64,000 bases of DNA from Synechococcus sp. PCC 7335 (GTDB taxonomy: Bacteria; Cyanobacteriota; Cyanobacteriia; Phormidesmidales; Phormidesmidaceae), in assembly GCF_000155595.1 (NCBI RefSeq), contig NZ_DS989904.1:1438385-1502384 (forward strand), read 5' to 3'. Shown here in pieces: positions 8,413-16,628 of this stretch. The notes under the pieces were generated by a model. The model did no database searches, was not told the DNA's origin, and saw only the letters and a program-made list of their open reading frames with translations. Position numbers and translations under genes: made by a program. Each line of letters starts with the position of its first letter. Position 1 is the stretch's first letter.

Positions 8413-10500
8413 ATGAAAGACCTGACCAAATACCGGAATATCGGTATCTTTGCCCATGTAGACGCAGGTAAGACGACTACTACTGAAAGAATCTTGAAGC
8501 TCACCGGTAAAATCCATAAGATTGGTGAAGTTCATGATGGTGCGGCAACTACAGACTTCATGGACCAAGAGCAAGAGCGCGGTATCACCATTCAGTCTGC
8601 AGCGACAACCTGCTTCTGGGACGACCATCAGCTTAATATTATTGACACGCCCGGACACGTAGACTTCACCATCGAGGTGTACCGTTCTTTGAAGGTACTT
8701 GATGGCGGCATCGGAGTATTCTGTGCCTCTGGTGGCGTAGAGCCTCAGTCCGAAACCAACTGGCGCTACGCAAACGACTCGAAAGTAGCTCGCATTATCT
8801 ATGTTAATAAGCTTGATCGTACCGGTGGCGACTTCTACAGCGTCGTCAAGCAGGTAGAGGATATCCTAGCGGCTAAGCCTTTGGTCATGGTGCTGCCTAT
8901 CGGTATCGAAGACGGCTTTGTCGGCGTGGTTGATTTGCTAACTCAAAAAGCTTGGATCTGGGATGATTCTGGCGACCCAATGAACTATGAACTCACTGAC
9001 GTTCCCGAAGACATGGTGGAAAAGGTCGCTGAGTATCGCGAAATGCTGGTCGAGTCAGCAATTGAAATGGACGACGAGGTTATGGAAGCTTACCTCGAAG
9101 GGAATGAGCCAGACATCGATACGCTTAAGCGCTGTATCCGAAAAGGTACTCGTGAATTAGCGTTCTTCCCTACTTACTGCGGTTCTTCCTTTAAGAACAA
9201 GGGCGTACAGAACGTACTCGATGCGGTTGTCGACTACCTACCTAACCCAACCGAAGTGAAGCCTCAGCCTGAGGTAGACCTCGAAGGTAATGAGACGGGT
9301 GAGGTGGCAAAAGTCACTCCTGATGCACCGTTACGGGCACTAGCGTTCAAGATTATGGATGACCGCTATGGCGCTCTTACCTTTACTCGGATCTACTCTG
9401 GCACGCTTAGCAAAGGCGATACGATCCTCAATACCTTTACGGGTAAAACTGAACGAGTGGGTCGCCTAGTCGAGATGCATGCTAACTCTAGAGAAGAGAT
9501 CGATACTGCCCAGGCGGGTGATATCGTTGCTATCGTCGGGATGAAGAACGTTCAGACAGGTCATACACTCTGCGATCCTAAGAACCCTGCTACCTTAGAA
9601 CCGATGGTCTTCCCTGATCCGGTGATCTCGATTGCGATTGAGCCGAAGCAGAAAGGCGGTTCTGAGAAAATGGGTCTGGCGCTTAGTAAGATGGTCCAAG
9701 AGGATCCTTCCTTCTATGTAGAGACTGACCAAGAAAGTGGCGAAGTCATCATCAAGGGTATGGGTGAGCTGCACCTAGATATCAAGGTGGATATTCTAAA
9801 GCGGACTCATGGTGTGGAAGTCGAAGTGGGTAAGCCTCAGGTGGCTTATCGCGAGTCTATCACTCGTCTGCTAGACGATAGCTACACGCACAAGAAGCAA
9901 TCAGGGGGTTCTGGTCAGTTTGCGAAGATTGACTACACTATTGAGCCCGCTGAACCTGGCGTTGGTTTTGAGTTCGAGTCGAAGGTCACAGGCGGTAACG
10001 TGCCGCGTGAATTCTGGCCTGCGGTTGAGAAGGGCTTTGCGACTAGCCTAGAGAAAGGGCCTTTGGCTGGCTATCCAATGGTGGATGTGAAGGTCACGCT
10101 CAAAGACGGTGGTTTCCACCCGGTTGACTCTAGTGCGATCGCCTTTGAGATCGCGGCCAAATCTGCCTACCGTCAGTCTTTTCCTAAAGCAGGTCCGCAG
10201 ATTCTAGAGCCAATCATGAACGTAGATGTCTTCACGCCTGACGATCATATGGGTGATGTCATTGGCGATCTCAACCGTCGTCGCGGCATGATCAAGTCTC
10301 AAAACTCGAATCCGATGGGTGTTCGAATCAAAGCAGATGTGCCTTTGAGTGAGATGTTTGGCTACATTGGCGATTTACGGACCATGACTTCCGGACGCGG
10401 TCAGTTCTCTATGGAATTTGGCAACTATGCGCCATGTCCCAAGAATGTCGCTGAAGAAGTGATCAAAGAAGCTAAAGAGCGCCAAGAAGCGAAGAAGTAA
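8413..10500 (+). CDS. Elongation factor G paralogue (EF-G2 type)
   Basis: A 695-residue translational GTPase with all five EF-G domains. The P-loop [10 protein letters not shown], switch [10 protein letters not shown] and the NKLD guanine motif lie in the first 140 residues. Domain IV carries the [11 protein letters not shown] and GFHPVDSS segments and the C-terminus the [16 protein letters not shown] segment. The N-terminus [17 protein letters not shown] and wording such as [29 protein letters not shown] and [13 protein letters not shown] match the second EF-G of gammaproteobacteria such as Shewanella and Vibrio, rather than the fusA of the str operon. The gene also stands alone, without rpsL, rpsG or tuf. 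It is probably an additional EF-G, perhaps acquired by transfer. The frame is open upstream to 8320, but homology starts at 8413. Its division of labour with the main EF-G is unknown. Confidence 0.93.
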   Translation: MKDLTKYRNIGIFAHVDAGKTTTTERILKLTGKIHKIGEVHDGAATTDFMDQEQERGITIQSAATTCFWDDHQLNIIDTPGHVDFTIEVYRSLKVLDGGIGVFCASGGVEPQSETNWRYANDSKVARIIYVNKLDRTGGDFYSVVKQVEDILAAKPLVMVLPIGIEDGFVGVVDLLTQKAWIWDDSGDPMNYELTDVPEDMVEKVAEYREMLVESAIEMDDEVMEAYLEGNEPDIDTLKRCIRKGTRELAFFPTYCGSSFKNKGVQNVLDAVVDYLPNPTEVKPQPEVDLEGNETGEVAKVTPDAPLRALAFKIMDDRYGALTFTRIYSGTLSKGDTILNTFTGKTERVGRLVEMHANSREEIDTAQAGDIVAIVGMKNVQTGHTLCDPKNPATLEPMVFPDPVISIAIEPKQKGGSEKMGLALSKMVQEDPSFYVETDQESGEVIIKGMGELHLDIKVDILKRTHGVEVEVGKPQVAYRESITRLLDDSYTHKKQSGGSGQFAKIDYTIEPAEPGVGFEFESKVTGGNVPREFWPAVEKGFATSLEKGPLAGYPMVDVKVTLKDGGFHPVDSSAIAFEIAAKSAYRQSFPKAGPQILEPIMNVDVFTPDDHMGDVIGDLNRRRGMIKSQNSNPMGVRIKADVPLSEMFGYIGDLRTMTSGRGQFSMEFGNYAPCPKNVAEEVIKEAKERQEAKK

Positions 10501-10537
10501 GTTCTCTAAGCTTTGTGATGAGCCATTGAGCTAGACA

Positions 10538-10582
10538 AAAGCGCATTCCTTGGCCAACGCTGAGGAGTGCGCTTTGTCTTTA
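10538..10582 (+). terminator. Terminator of the EF-G gene
   Basis: A 13-bp stem (10538-10550 with 10563-10575, one mismatch) with a 12-base loop, followed by GTCTTTAG. It lies 38 bases after the EF-G stop codon. Confidence 0.7.
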
Positions 10583-10652
10583 GTCCTTTCAATCCGTGAT
10601 TATCTAACTTTCATCCAATCCATCTAAAGAGCATCTAAAGAGCTCAGAGCTT

Positions 10653-11006
10653 ATGGAGAAAAAAGCACTTCCTACCGACATCGTCCTAAGTGATACAAAG
10701 ACCGTACTGGGACATATCAAAATGGACCGCAGTCTTTACCCTGGAACCTTTGTCGATATTGATGGACAGACCTACCAAATCCTAGTGCGCCGTCACCAGT
10801 ACCAGCTCAAACTTGGTCGCTACTATCTTCACAAGGCCGTTGTTCACGTCAAAGAAACCGCGATCCCAGAAGAACGAACTCTCCTGAATGGCACTTGGGT
10901 GATTGGCGATACTTCCTGTACGTACAACGCTCGATCAGAGCTAGTTCGCTGCGCTATCAATCCTGCTGGTCCTTGTGATGATTGCATCCACTATACGGCT
11001 CTATAG
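10653..11006 (+). CDS. DUF6464 family protein
   Basis: A 117-residue soluble protein. It has the pattern of a cyanobacterial DUF6464 protein: PGTFVDIDGQTYQILVRRHQYQLKLGRYYLHKAVVHV (about residues 29-65), WVIGDTSCTYNARSELVRCAINPAGPCDDCIHY (about 83-115) and four Cys in the second part (C89, C98, C106, C109). The Cys arrangement could bind a metal, but no role is established. An 11-bp tandem repeat (CATCTAAAGAG) lies just upstream at 10621-10642. It is a single gene between the EF-G terminator and the cytochrome c6 gene. A 60-base dispersed repeat begins at its stop codon. Confidence 0.8.
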   Translation: MEKKALPTDIVLSDTKTVLGHIKMDRSLYPGTFVDIDGQTYQILVRRHQYQLKLGRYYLHKAVVHVKETAIPEERTLLNGTWVIGDTSCTYNARSELVRCAINPAGPCDDCIHYTAL

Positions 11007-11064
11007 CAATTCGCACTTAGCTCAAACCATCACCAGCAGCGGTAGGCCCTTGTTTTGTAAAGCG
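11005..11064. repeat. Dispersed 60-bp repeat, copy A
   Basis: About 83% identical to 13025-13083 (copy B), including AGCAAT(T/C)CGCACTTAGCTCAA, AGCAGCGGTA and TGTAAAGCG. It overlaps the last bases of the DUF6464 gene and lies upstream of cytochrome c6. The identity was estimated by eye. Confidence 0.75.
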
Positions 11065-11205
11065 CTAATGTAAAGCGCCAAGTGCATAGCAACTCGCTAA
11101 TGCATCAGTGGCTCGCTATGTCCTCTGTCTAGAAGACAGCTTGTCTTTTGACCTGCCGCTAAGCTTTTTCCTAAAGTGATGCTGGCAATTGAGAGGACAA
11201 TTTTT

Positions 11206-11559
11206 ATGAAGGGTTTTATAGCAGCAGTAATCGGCTTTGTTTTTGGAGCGGTGTTACTAGCTGCGCCGCCTGCTCTGGCAGGTGATATCGCGCAAGGCAA
11301 GCAGGTCTTTGCAACTAACTGCGTCGCTTGTCATGCTGGCGGCCGTAATGTCGTGCAAGCAGACAAAACACTAAAGCAAGATGCCTTAGAAAGCTATCTG
11401 GAAAACTACGGCGCAGAGCATAATATCAGCGCGATTGTCTATCAAGTCACGAATGGTAAAAACGCTATGCCTGCGTTCAGTGGCCGTTTGACAGCCGACC
11501 AGATTGAAGATGTTGCTGCCTATGTTAACGATCAAGCTGAGAGTGGTTGGACTAGCTAG
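11206..11559 (+). CDS. petJ: Cytochrome c6 precursor
   Basis: A 117-residue precursor. Residues 1-25 are a Sec signal peptide ending ALA, giving a mature chain of about 92 residues that starts [10 protein letters not shown]. Heme is attached at Cys39 and Cys42 with axial His43 (CVACH), and the second axial ligand is Met88 in NAMPAF. Cytochrome c6 is the soluble lumenal carrier that takes electrons from cytochrome b6f to photosystem I or to oxidase, and it replaces plastocyanin when copper is low. The frame opens at a GTG at 11176, but the ATG at 11206 has a good ribosome site (GAGAGGA, 8-9 bases upstream) and gives the correct signal peptide. A strong terminator follows at 11698-11727. Confidence 0.95.
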   Translation: MKGFIAAVIGFVFGAVLLAAPPALAGDIAQGKQVFATNCVACHAGGRNVVQADKTLKQDALESYLENYGAEHNISAIVYQVTNGKNAMPAFSGRLTADQIEDVAAYVNDQAESGWTS

Positions 11560-11697
11560 GGTTCTGTTAGGTGCCGCAATCCGCCCATAGGCGTAGCTTT
11601 CTCTTTGAGTATCTATTCAGCGGATTGCTACAGCTCCTTACAGATAGGGCTTTGTAGGGTAATCCCAAAGCACTTCTTCTAATAAAACGTGTGTCAG

Positions 11698-11727
11698 GCT
11701 CATCTATTCATTAGATGGGCTTTTTTT
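11698..11727 (+). terminator. Rho-independent terminator of petJ
   Basis: A 9-bp stem (11698-11706 with 11712-11720, one G-T wobble), a 5-base loop and a run of seven T. It lies 138 bases after the petJ stop codon. Confidence 0.85.
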
Positions 11728-11735
11728 ACATCTGT

Positions 11736-11790
11736 ATAGCGGACTGCTCTCATCGCGATCGCAAACATTGCGATGAAAGCAGTCCGCTAT
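11736..11790. repeat. Near-perfect 21-bp palindrome
   Basis: Arms 11736-11756 and 11770-11790 pair over 13 bp, one mismatch, then 7 bp, around a 13-base loop that completes a HIP1-like GCGATCGC. The outer arm AGCGGACTGCT resembles the GCGGATTGC core of neighbouring repeats. It has no T-run of its own, so it is more like a small mobile palindromic element than a terminator. Confidence 0.75.
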
Positions 11791-12007
11791 CGCACATCCG
11801 CTGCTGCAACCAAAGCAAGATTAGAAATTGGCAGATAGCGCTGCTGAAACATATAGCAAAGCGCGGAAAGCGATCACTTCCTACTAGGGCGATCGCCACT
11901 AGAGTTCAAAAGAGGTTAGCAACTGCGCCTTCAGCCACTAAGCAAAGTCGTATTGAGTACGCATTAGAAGGTAGATGCGCTAAAGTTGATAGGTATCTTC
12001 AAGACTA

Positions 12008-12907
12008 ATGTTGCAAGCTATGGCTAACCTTAAAGACCGTCGCGACCAAAACGTAGTGGGCGATTTCTATGTCGACAGTAGCTGTATTGATTGTGATACC
12101 TGTCGCTGGGTAGCCCCACAGATCTATAGCCGCGCTGGTGCTCAGTCGATTGTTCACCATCAACCGACCACTGACCTAGAGCGAGTTGCCGCACTCGAAG
12201 CTTTGCTAGCCTGTCCCACTGCTTCGATCGGTACGCAGAATAAGCCGACTGATATCCGAGCGGTTCAACAGAAATTTCCGCTACAGATCGAAGACAGTGT
12301 TTTCTATTGTGGCTACCATTCGAAGAAGTCCTTTGGTGCGGCTAGCTATCTGATTCAAAGGCCCAAAGGGAACGTCTTAGTTGATTCTCCTCGTTTCACG
12401 CCTCCTTTAGTCAAACGCCTAGAAGAGATGGGCGGTATCAAGTATCTATATCTAACGCACCGGGATGATGTGGCCGACCATCAAAAATTTCATGACCACT
12501 TTGGCGCTGAGCGCATTCTTCATGCCGATGATATTTCTACGGGAACAAAGAGTGTAGAAATTCAACCGTCAGGAACAGAACCATTCACGCTAGACGACGA
12601 TCTGTTAATTATTCCTCAGCCCGGCCATTCCAGGGGTCATACGGTGCTGCTCTATAACCGCAAATACTTGTTTACTGGCGATCATCTCGCTTGGTCAGCA
12701 AGACTAAATCAGCTTCATGCCTTCCGTAATTTCTGCTGGGATTCTTGGCCGAAGCAAATCGAGTCGATGAAGAAGCTAGCGAACTATACTCAAGACTACT
12801 CTTTTGAATGGGTACTGCCAGGACATGGCAGAAGGTTTTCGGCAACGCGTGAGGAGATGCGCGCCCGTATGAAAGCATGCATTGACTGGATGGAGTCGGT
12901 TGCCTAG
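12008..12907 (+). CDS. Ferredoxin-like / MBL-fold metallo-hydrolase fusion
   Basis: A 299-residue protein with two parts. Residues about 15-80 are a single-cluster ferredoxin-like module: VDSSCIDCDTCRWVAP (Cys26, 29, 32) and, farther on, CPTASIG with Cys69-Pro70. Residues about 95-295 are a metallo-beta-lactamase fold: LTHRDDVADH (His151, Asp153, Asp154, His158), PQPGHSRGHT, FTGDHLAW and LPGHGRRF. The first metal motif is HRDDVADH, not the canonical HxHxDH. The fusion suggests a redox-linked hydrolase or a flavodiiron-like activity, but the substrate is unknown and no flavodoxin domain is present. ATG at 12020 (residue 5) is an equally good start. It is a single gene. Confidence 0.85.
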   Translation: MLQAMANLKDRRDQNVVGDFYVDSSCIDCDTCRWVAPQIYSRAGAQSIVHHQPTTDLERVAALEALLACPTASIGTQNKPTDIRAVQQKFPLQIEDSVFYCGYHSKKSFGAASYLIQRPKGNVLVDSPRFTPPLVKRLEEMGGIKYLYLTHRDDVADHQKFHDHFGAERILHADDISTGTKSVEIQPSGTEPFTLDDDLLIIPQPGHSRGHTVLLYNRKYLFTGDHLAWSARLNQLHAFRNFCWDSWPKQIESMKKLANYTQDYSFEWVLPGHGRRFSATREEMRARMKACIDWMESVA

Positions 12908-13024
12908 GAGATGCACACACAGTCTGTTTTACCCCTATAGATTCTTGGAATACTCCATCTGGTTGCTTCTTCTAGAATAATTATCAAAGACTAGTGGTGA
13001 TGGATTGCTACAGGCTAGTTCTAC

Positions 13025-13083
13025 AGCAATCCGCACTTAGCTCAACCCATTAATAGCAGCGGTACCCCTTATTCTGTAAAGCG
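13025..13083. repeat. Dispersed 60-bp repeat, copy B
   Basis: The partner of 11005-11064. It is preceded by GGATTGCT at about 13003, which forms an inverted pair with AGCAATCC at its own start. It lies between the MBL-fold gene and the cpcG terminator. Confidence 0.75.
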
Positions 13084-13087
13084 TTTA

Positions 13088-13121
13088 TAAAAAAAACCGA
13101 GATGAGAAAACCCATCTCGGT
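13088..13121 (-). terminator. Rho-independent terminator of cpcG
   Basis: On the minus strand: a perfect 9-bp stem (ACCGAGATG at 13096-13104 with 13113-13121), an 8-base loop, then a run of T (complement of the A-run at 13088-13096). It lies about 50 bases past the cpcG stop codon. Confidence 0.9.
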
Positions 13122-13169
13122 CTATAACCTTTTGAGGAAAAGACGAATAAGCGTTCAAGTCCCTGTAAT

Positions 13170-13958
13170 TTACCTATTGGAAGGTTCTGGTGCAACAGGG
13201 ACACCTAGCTTACGGAAAGGTACAGTCGCTCCGATGTTAATAGAAGAGAGGTTCGTACGAGGCGTCTGCGCGGGACGAGGATTTACGCTGCGAGCCATAT
13301 CCAAATACAAGGAAGGGTTGCCAGCAGTTGCTTTCTTTTCTTGAGGCTTGAAGCGACGAACTTCTTCTTGCCACAGAAGCTGAGGAAATCCTAGGATGCC
13401 ACGATAGTACTCATCGTAGCGAGGAGACTTGATATCAAAAGGACGCTCACCGATCTCGCGACCAGGTAGCACCCGACGACGATAGTAAGGAACGATGTCG
13501 TAGCCAAAGTTCTCCATATACTCGTCGCTATCTAGCAGCTCATCAATGAATCCCTCAACGCCTTTGGTGCCAATCTTGATAGACCAGGCAATCTTCTCGC
13601 GCTCATTGTAAGGGTCACGGCCTAATGCGCGTTGAATGCACTGCTCTACAAAGCGGTAGTTGCTGTTCTTCGCGTAGTAGTTGCGTAAGAAGGTATCAGA
13701 GAGCATCAAACCCCGAATGAAGTCGCGCACGGTAATTTGACTGTTACGAAGCTGGGACTCTAGGAAAGGCTCTTTATCTGCTTCAAAGCAGTAGAAGAAT
13801 ATCTGAGTATAGGCCGCATTGATCAACTCGGTCATTTCGCTGTACTCAAGAAGAGCTTCAGCGCTGTAGATAGTGGGCTGATCGTCGCCCTGGACGGTAA
13901 ACCCCTCAACCCGCTGGTTCTGACTTTTGGGGGAATAGGTCAATAACGGAAGAGCCAC
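13170..13958 (-). CDS. cpcG: Phycobilisome rod-core linker polypeptide CpcG
   Basis: A 262-residue linker that attaches phycocyanin rods to the allophycocyanin core on the thylakoid surface. Starting at 13958 gives the classic [18 protein letters not shown]-terminus. The Pfam linker domain (PBS_linker_poly) spans about residues 30-190: [91 protein letters not shown]. The C-terminus has no hydrophobic segment, so this is the CpcG1-type core linker and not the membrane-bound CpcL form. The start is a GTG with a TGGAG ribosome site 8-9 bases before it. The frame extends 48 bases upstream to a TTG, which is not needed. It stands apart from any cpcBA genes in this window. Confidence 0.95.
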   Translation of the reverse strand: MALPLLTYSPKSQNQRVEGFTVQGDDQPTIYSAEALLEYSEMTELINAAYTQIFFYCFEADKEPFLESQLRNSQITVRDFIRGLMLSDTFLRNYYAKNSNYRFVEQCIQRALGRDPYNEREKIAWSIKIGTKGVEGFIDELLDSDEYMENFGYDIVPYYRRRVLPGREIGERPFDIKSPRYDEYYRGILGFPQLLWQEEVRRFKPQEKKATAGNPSLYLDMARSVNPRPAQTPRTNLSSINIGATVPFRKLGVPVAPEPSNR

Positions 13959-14321
13959 GCTTGAATCTCCAGACTTTGTGAACAGCTGCAAATAATTCTT
14001 GTTCAATCATAGAGGAGTGTGGCCTATTGAACGGAATTACCTGAGAAAAACATTACAGAGCTTAACATTCAGCCAAAGCTCCTCCACAAAAGGCTTTAAC
14101 AAATTCTGAATGGTCAAAAAGAGGCTTCAGCGGCGCTTAAGTAAGTTTGGAATGATAAGAAAACTCATATCTCGCAACACTTTTTGAGGGCATGTGTGGA
14201 GTGTACAACTCGGGCATATGCTCATACAAATAAGAAGCGAACCATTAGATGGAAACTATTCAGTAAGGAAGAGCGCAGCGTTCCGACGGCGTTTCGGGCG
14301 CGTCTCAAAGGGGGTTAGAGA
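13959..14321. other. Gap upstream of cpcG
   Basis: About 360 bases that must contain the cpcG promoter and 5' leader and the 3' end of mobA. I could not identify a clear promoter or repeat. Confidence 0.5.
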
Positions 14322-15011
14322 TCAAGGGGAGATGTCAGACTGAGCACTTGCTACTGCCCAGTCGGCAGGCGTGTTGCAGTTGAATAGCATTTTTTTAGGG
14401 ACTGATTTGTAAGGCACAATCGGTGCATTAGACAGCCAGGTTTGAAAAGAATTTTGACCTCTATAATTTTGACCTCTATGTAGATACTGTTTGAGCGAGG
14501 GGACACAACCGCGATGATAGTAGCCACAAAGGGGTTCCCAGCCTTTTGGACCCGGGGCTAGAGAGGCCATAGGGATGGGGCTTTGTGTGTCATTTAGATA
14601 GGCTGTTAGCCATTCCCACCAGCGCTGTATGACCGCAGCCTCTAGGTGGGGTAGATCGCAGGCAAGTAAGAGGCACCAGTCAGAGGAGATAGCCTGCCAT
14701 CCATATGCAAAACCACTGAGTGGTCCGGCACAAAGTAGGTCTTTATAGGGTCTAGTAGGTGGCAAAGGCTCTTTAATAAAACTGACAGAATCTGGGATTG
14801 AGTCTTGATATCTCTCTGGCCAGGGCGTAACGACAACGGTCTCTGTTGATAGCATTTGGGCAATCTGAACGGTGTTGAGTAACAGCGACTGTCCGTTTCC
14901 CATTGGCAGCAGCGCTTTATCTTTTCCCATACGGCGACTGCGACCGCCTGCTAATATCATGACGCTCAAAGCAGGTATAGCTAAAGCAGCCGTAGAGACA
15001 GAAGACATCAT
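14322..15011 (-). CDS. mobA: Molybdenum cofactor guanylyltransferase
   Basis: A 229-residue nucleotidyltransferase that adds GMP to molybdopterin to form the guanine dinucleotide cofactor used by nitrate reductase and similar enzymes. The N-terminal signature is ILAGGRSRRMGKDKALLP (about residues 21-38), the GTP-binding loop. LLACDLPHL (about 140-148) supplies the metal-binding Asp, and WEPLCGYYHRGCVP follows. No other moco gene is nearby. The open frame starts at a TTG at 15044, but the first ATG (15011) is preferred. A perfect 15-bp direct duplication at 14450-14479 adds an in-frame repeat (RGQNY RGQNS) near the C-terminus, an unusual extra loop. Its left-hand neighbours belong to photosynthesis, not to molybdenum metabolism. 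Confidence 0.85.
   Translation of the reverse strand: MMSSVSTAALAIPALSVMILAGGRSRRMGKDKALLPMGNGQSLLLNTVQIAQMLSTETVVVTPWPERYQDSIPDSVSFIKEPLPPTRPYKDLLCAGPLSGFAYGWQAISSDWCLLLACDLPHLEAAVIQRWWEWLTAYLNDTQSPIPMASLAPGPKGWEPLCGYYHRGCVPSLKQYLHRGQNYRGQNSFQTWLSNAPIVPYKSVPKKMLFNCNTPADWAVASAQSDISP
14450..14479. repeat. 15-bp perfect in-frame duplication in mobA
   Basis: AATTTTGACCTCTAT occurs twice with no gap and no mismatch. It encodes the doubled RGQN segment of MobA and keeps the frame. Confidence 0.9.
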
Positions 15012-15073
15012 GGAGGTGCAAGTGTCGAGGTGAAAGGGGCTCAAAGATCTCGCTAAGTGGCTAAGGATACCTA

Positions 15074-15107
15074 GGTCAACGCACTTTTAGGATCAACGCA
15101 CTTTTGG
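15074..15107. repeat. 17-bp tandem duplication at a stop codon
   Basis: GGTCAACGCACTTTTAG is followed directly by GATCAACGCACTTTTGG, with two mismatches. The second copy contains the stop codon of the membrane-protein gene ending at 15093. Confidence 0.85.
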
Positions 15108-15827
15108 TCTTCTCGTGGCGCTCGGATGAGTGTTGCCTGCGGCGCGTTGGTAGGTGTCTTCTGCCCAATCACAACCTTTGAAGTAGTAGATTAGACCAGT
15201 CAGCGCAGCAACAATGATGTACATAAATCGGATCAGCCAGCCGACTTGCTTAAACAGGAAGACCGCAGCATTCGCCATAGGATCATCGTAGCTAGCTAGT
15301 GCATCGGTAAGTGTATCGCTTGAGACGACAGCAGTTTCTGAATTTAAGATGTCAGGTTGGACCGGTAGCTCGACTAGTCGAGTGCTAAGAGGGAAGTAGC
15401 CAAAGTAGCCTTTGTTGTTGGTTTCACGCTCTAAAAATTGGTTGGTGAGTTCCCTAGCATCTTGGTAGGACGTTTCTGTCCGAGCAGCGACCTTCTTAAT
15501 CCAGAGATTTTGCTGAGTAAGGTAGCTAGCGCTAAAAACAAAAGGACTCAAGAGTACAAACAGTGCGAGTTTGGCTTTGTGGTTCCAGTGACGGGGCAGA
15601 AAGTAGGTTGCAGCGCCAATGCCAGCCCCTAGTAAGGCGAAGGCTGGTAAGTTAGAGAGTTCGGCTAGCTCGACGCTACGGAGGAAGCCGCCGACCCAAG
15701 GCAACGAGTAGATATAAATATCAGCTATCCAGGCGATCGCACTTTTGAGCAGCGCAGACAACAATGCCATACCAAAGCCAATGGCAAAGAATAGAAAAAT
15801 GCGCGATCGCTTAGATTGAAAAGCCAT
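15093..15827 (-). CDS. Uncharacterised membrane protein
   Basis: A 244-residue protein not recognised by any motif. Hydrophobic segments lie at about residues 10-34, 58-78, 86-104 and 190-215, so three or four membrane passes are likely. A polar region (about 110-185) probably faces one side of the membrane. That region contains NKGYFGYFPLSTRLVEL and a run of Asp/Ser/Thr. The C-terminal 30 residues are basic and end in ATRRPKVR. It lies just upstream of mobA on the same strand and is divergent from the gene at 15967. I recall similar proteins only as hypothetical proteins of cyanobacteria. No function is proposed. Confidence 0.75.
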   Translation of the reverse strand: MAFQSKRSRIFLFFAIGFGMALLSALLKSAIAWIADIYIYSLPWVGGFLRSVELAELSNLPAFALLGAGIGAATYFLPRHWNHKAKLALFVLLSPFVFSASYLTQQNLWIKKVAARTETSYQDARELTNQFLERETNNKGYFGYFPLSTRLVELPVQPDILNSETAVVSSDTLTDALASYDDPMANAAVFLFKQVGWLIRFMYIIVAALTGLIYYFKGCDWAEDTYQRAAGNTHPSATRRPKVR

Positions 15828-15966
15828 AGGCTAGGGTTGCAAGATACTTCTTTATCAAAACATTGTGGTCGCGAAATTCAAAGCTGCGATCGATGCACTT
15901 GTGATTGTCAGAGTAGTATAGTACATTTGAACTGCTAGTCTTGAGTGCTGTGTGCATCTTCGACCT

Positions 15967-16572
15967 ATGAGTATCGAACAGACGAATCAGCTCATCTTGC
16001 TTATTCTGAACTCGGCCCTAATGATGTTGCTCTCAGCCGGGTTGCTATGCGGGGCGTGGCTACGGCAAGACATGCTTTTGCAACAGATACGCCAAGCGAA
16101 GTCACGCTATCAACGGCTCACTCGTTCTTCTGGCGAGCTCGATACTACTTCGAATCTAATTGAGGCTGACCGCCTCAAATCTGATAGTTTCAGAGCTGAT
16201 ATCAAAACTAATATCAAGCGACTCAGAAACCACCGCCAGCAGCTCAAGTATCAGTACGAGTGGAGTCGTGTTGGCATGTTAGTACTACATGCTGCGCTGA
16301 TTGTTTTTGGGATTAGCCTACTGTGCTTGAGTTTGCGATCGCTCTTCGATATCGACCGCTTGATTATTATCTCTCTAGTGCTCTTCACCCTCGGCTCAGC
16401 GGGTCTAATCGCTGGGTCAGGCTGCACTTTGATGACGCTTTCCAAAGGCGATCGCAAGCATAACGCATCTGGTCGGTTACTCGGTCAGCTAATGGTGCAA
16501 GGGGTCTTTCTCTATCAGAAGCTCTATCGAAAGAGAAAGACAAAGGCTACCCCACATGCAGAGTCAGGGTAG
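15967..16572 (+). CDS. Uncharacterised membrane protein with coiled-coil segment
   Basis: A 201-residue protein with a hydrophobic N-terminal segment (about residues 8-27), a charged helical stretch (about 30-95, rich in Arg, Gln and Lys) likely to form a coiled coil, and two more hydrophobic segments (about 100-122 and 127-151). The tail is strongly basic (YQKLYRKRKTKA). No family recognised. ATG at 15967 is chosen over a GTG at 15952, because the GTG adds only a few residues. The terminator at 16542-16579 begins inside the coding end: the stop codon lies in its second arm. It is divergent from the membrane protein at 15093-15827 and convergent with dxs. Confidence 0.7.
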   Translation: MSIEQTNQLILLILNSALMMLLSAGLLCGAWLRQDMLLQQIRQAKSRYQRLTRSSGELDTTSNLIEADRLKSDSFRADIKTNIKRLRNHRQQLKYQYEWSRVGMLVLHAALIVFGISLLCLSLRSLFDIDRLIIISLVLFTLGSAGLIAGSGCTLMTLSKGDRKHNASGRLLGQLMVQGVFLYQKLYRKRKTKATPHAESG

Positions 16573-16579
16573 CCTTTTT
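16542..16579 (+). terminator. Terminator overlapping the gene end, probably bidirectional
   Basis: A perfect 11-bp stem (AAAGGCTACCC at 16542-16552 with 16567-16577), a 14-base loop and a T-run. It lies between the convergent membrane-protein gene and dxs, and its second arm contains the TAG stop codon (16570-16572). On the minus strand the T-run is interrupted, so termination of dxs is less certain. Confidence 0.85.
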
Positions 16580-16628
16580 GTAGAACATTTAGTAGGGCTA
16601 ATTAGCAGTAAGACCGACTATTTTTGAG

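Larger units (their letters stand above)
11560..12007. other. 448-base gap rich in inverted repeats
   Basis: Between cytochrome c6 and the MBL-fold gene. It contains an inverted pair GCAATCCGC (11571) / GCGGATTGC (11623), the petJ terminator, a 21-bp near-perfect palindrome (11736-11790) and a HIP1 site (11889-11896). The frame open at 11715-12008 runs through the palindrome, looks like nothing known, and is not annotated as a gene. Confidence 0.6.

Noticed and set aside
11715..12008. Open frame of 97 codons between petJ and the MBL-fold gene
   Set aside because: It starts inside the petJ terminator, runs through a 21-bp palindrome and has a Cys/His/Arg-rich sequence unlike any protein family; it ends on the start of the next gene.
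13959..14006. TTG-initiated longer CpcG
   Set aside because: All CpcG proteins I recall start with M-A-L-P-L-L, reached by the GTG at 13958 that has a good ribosome site.
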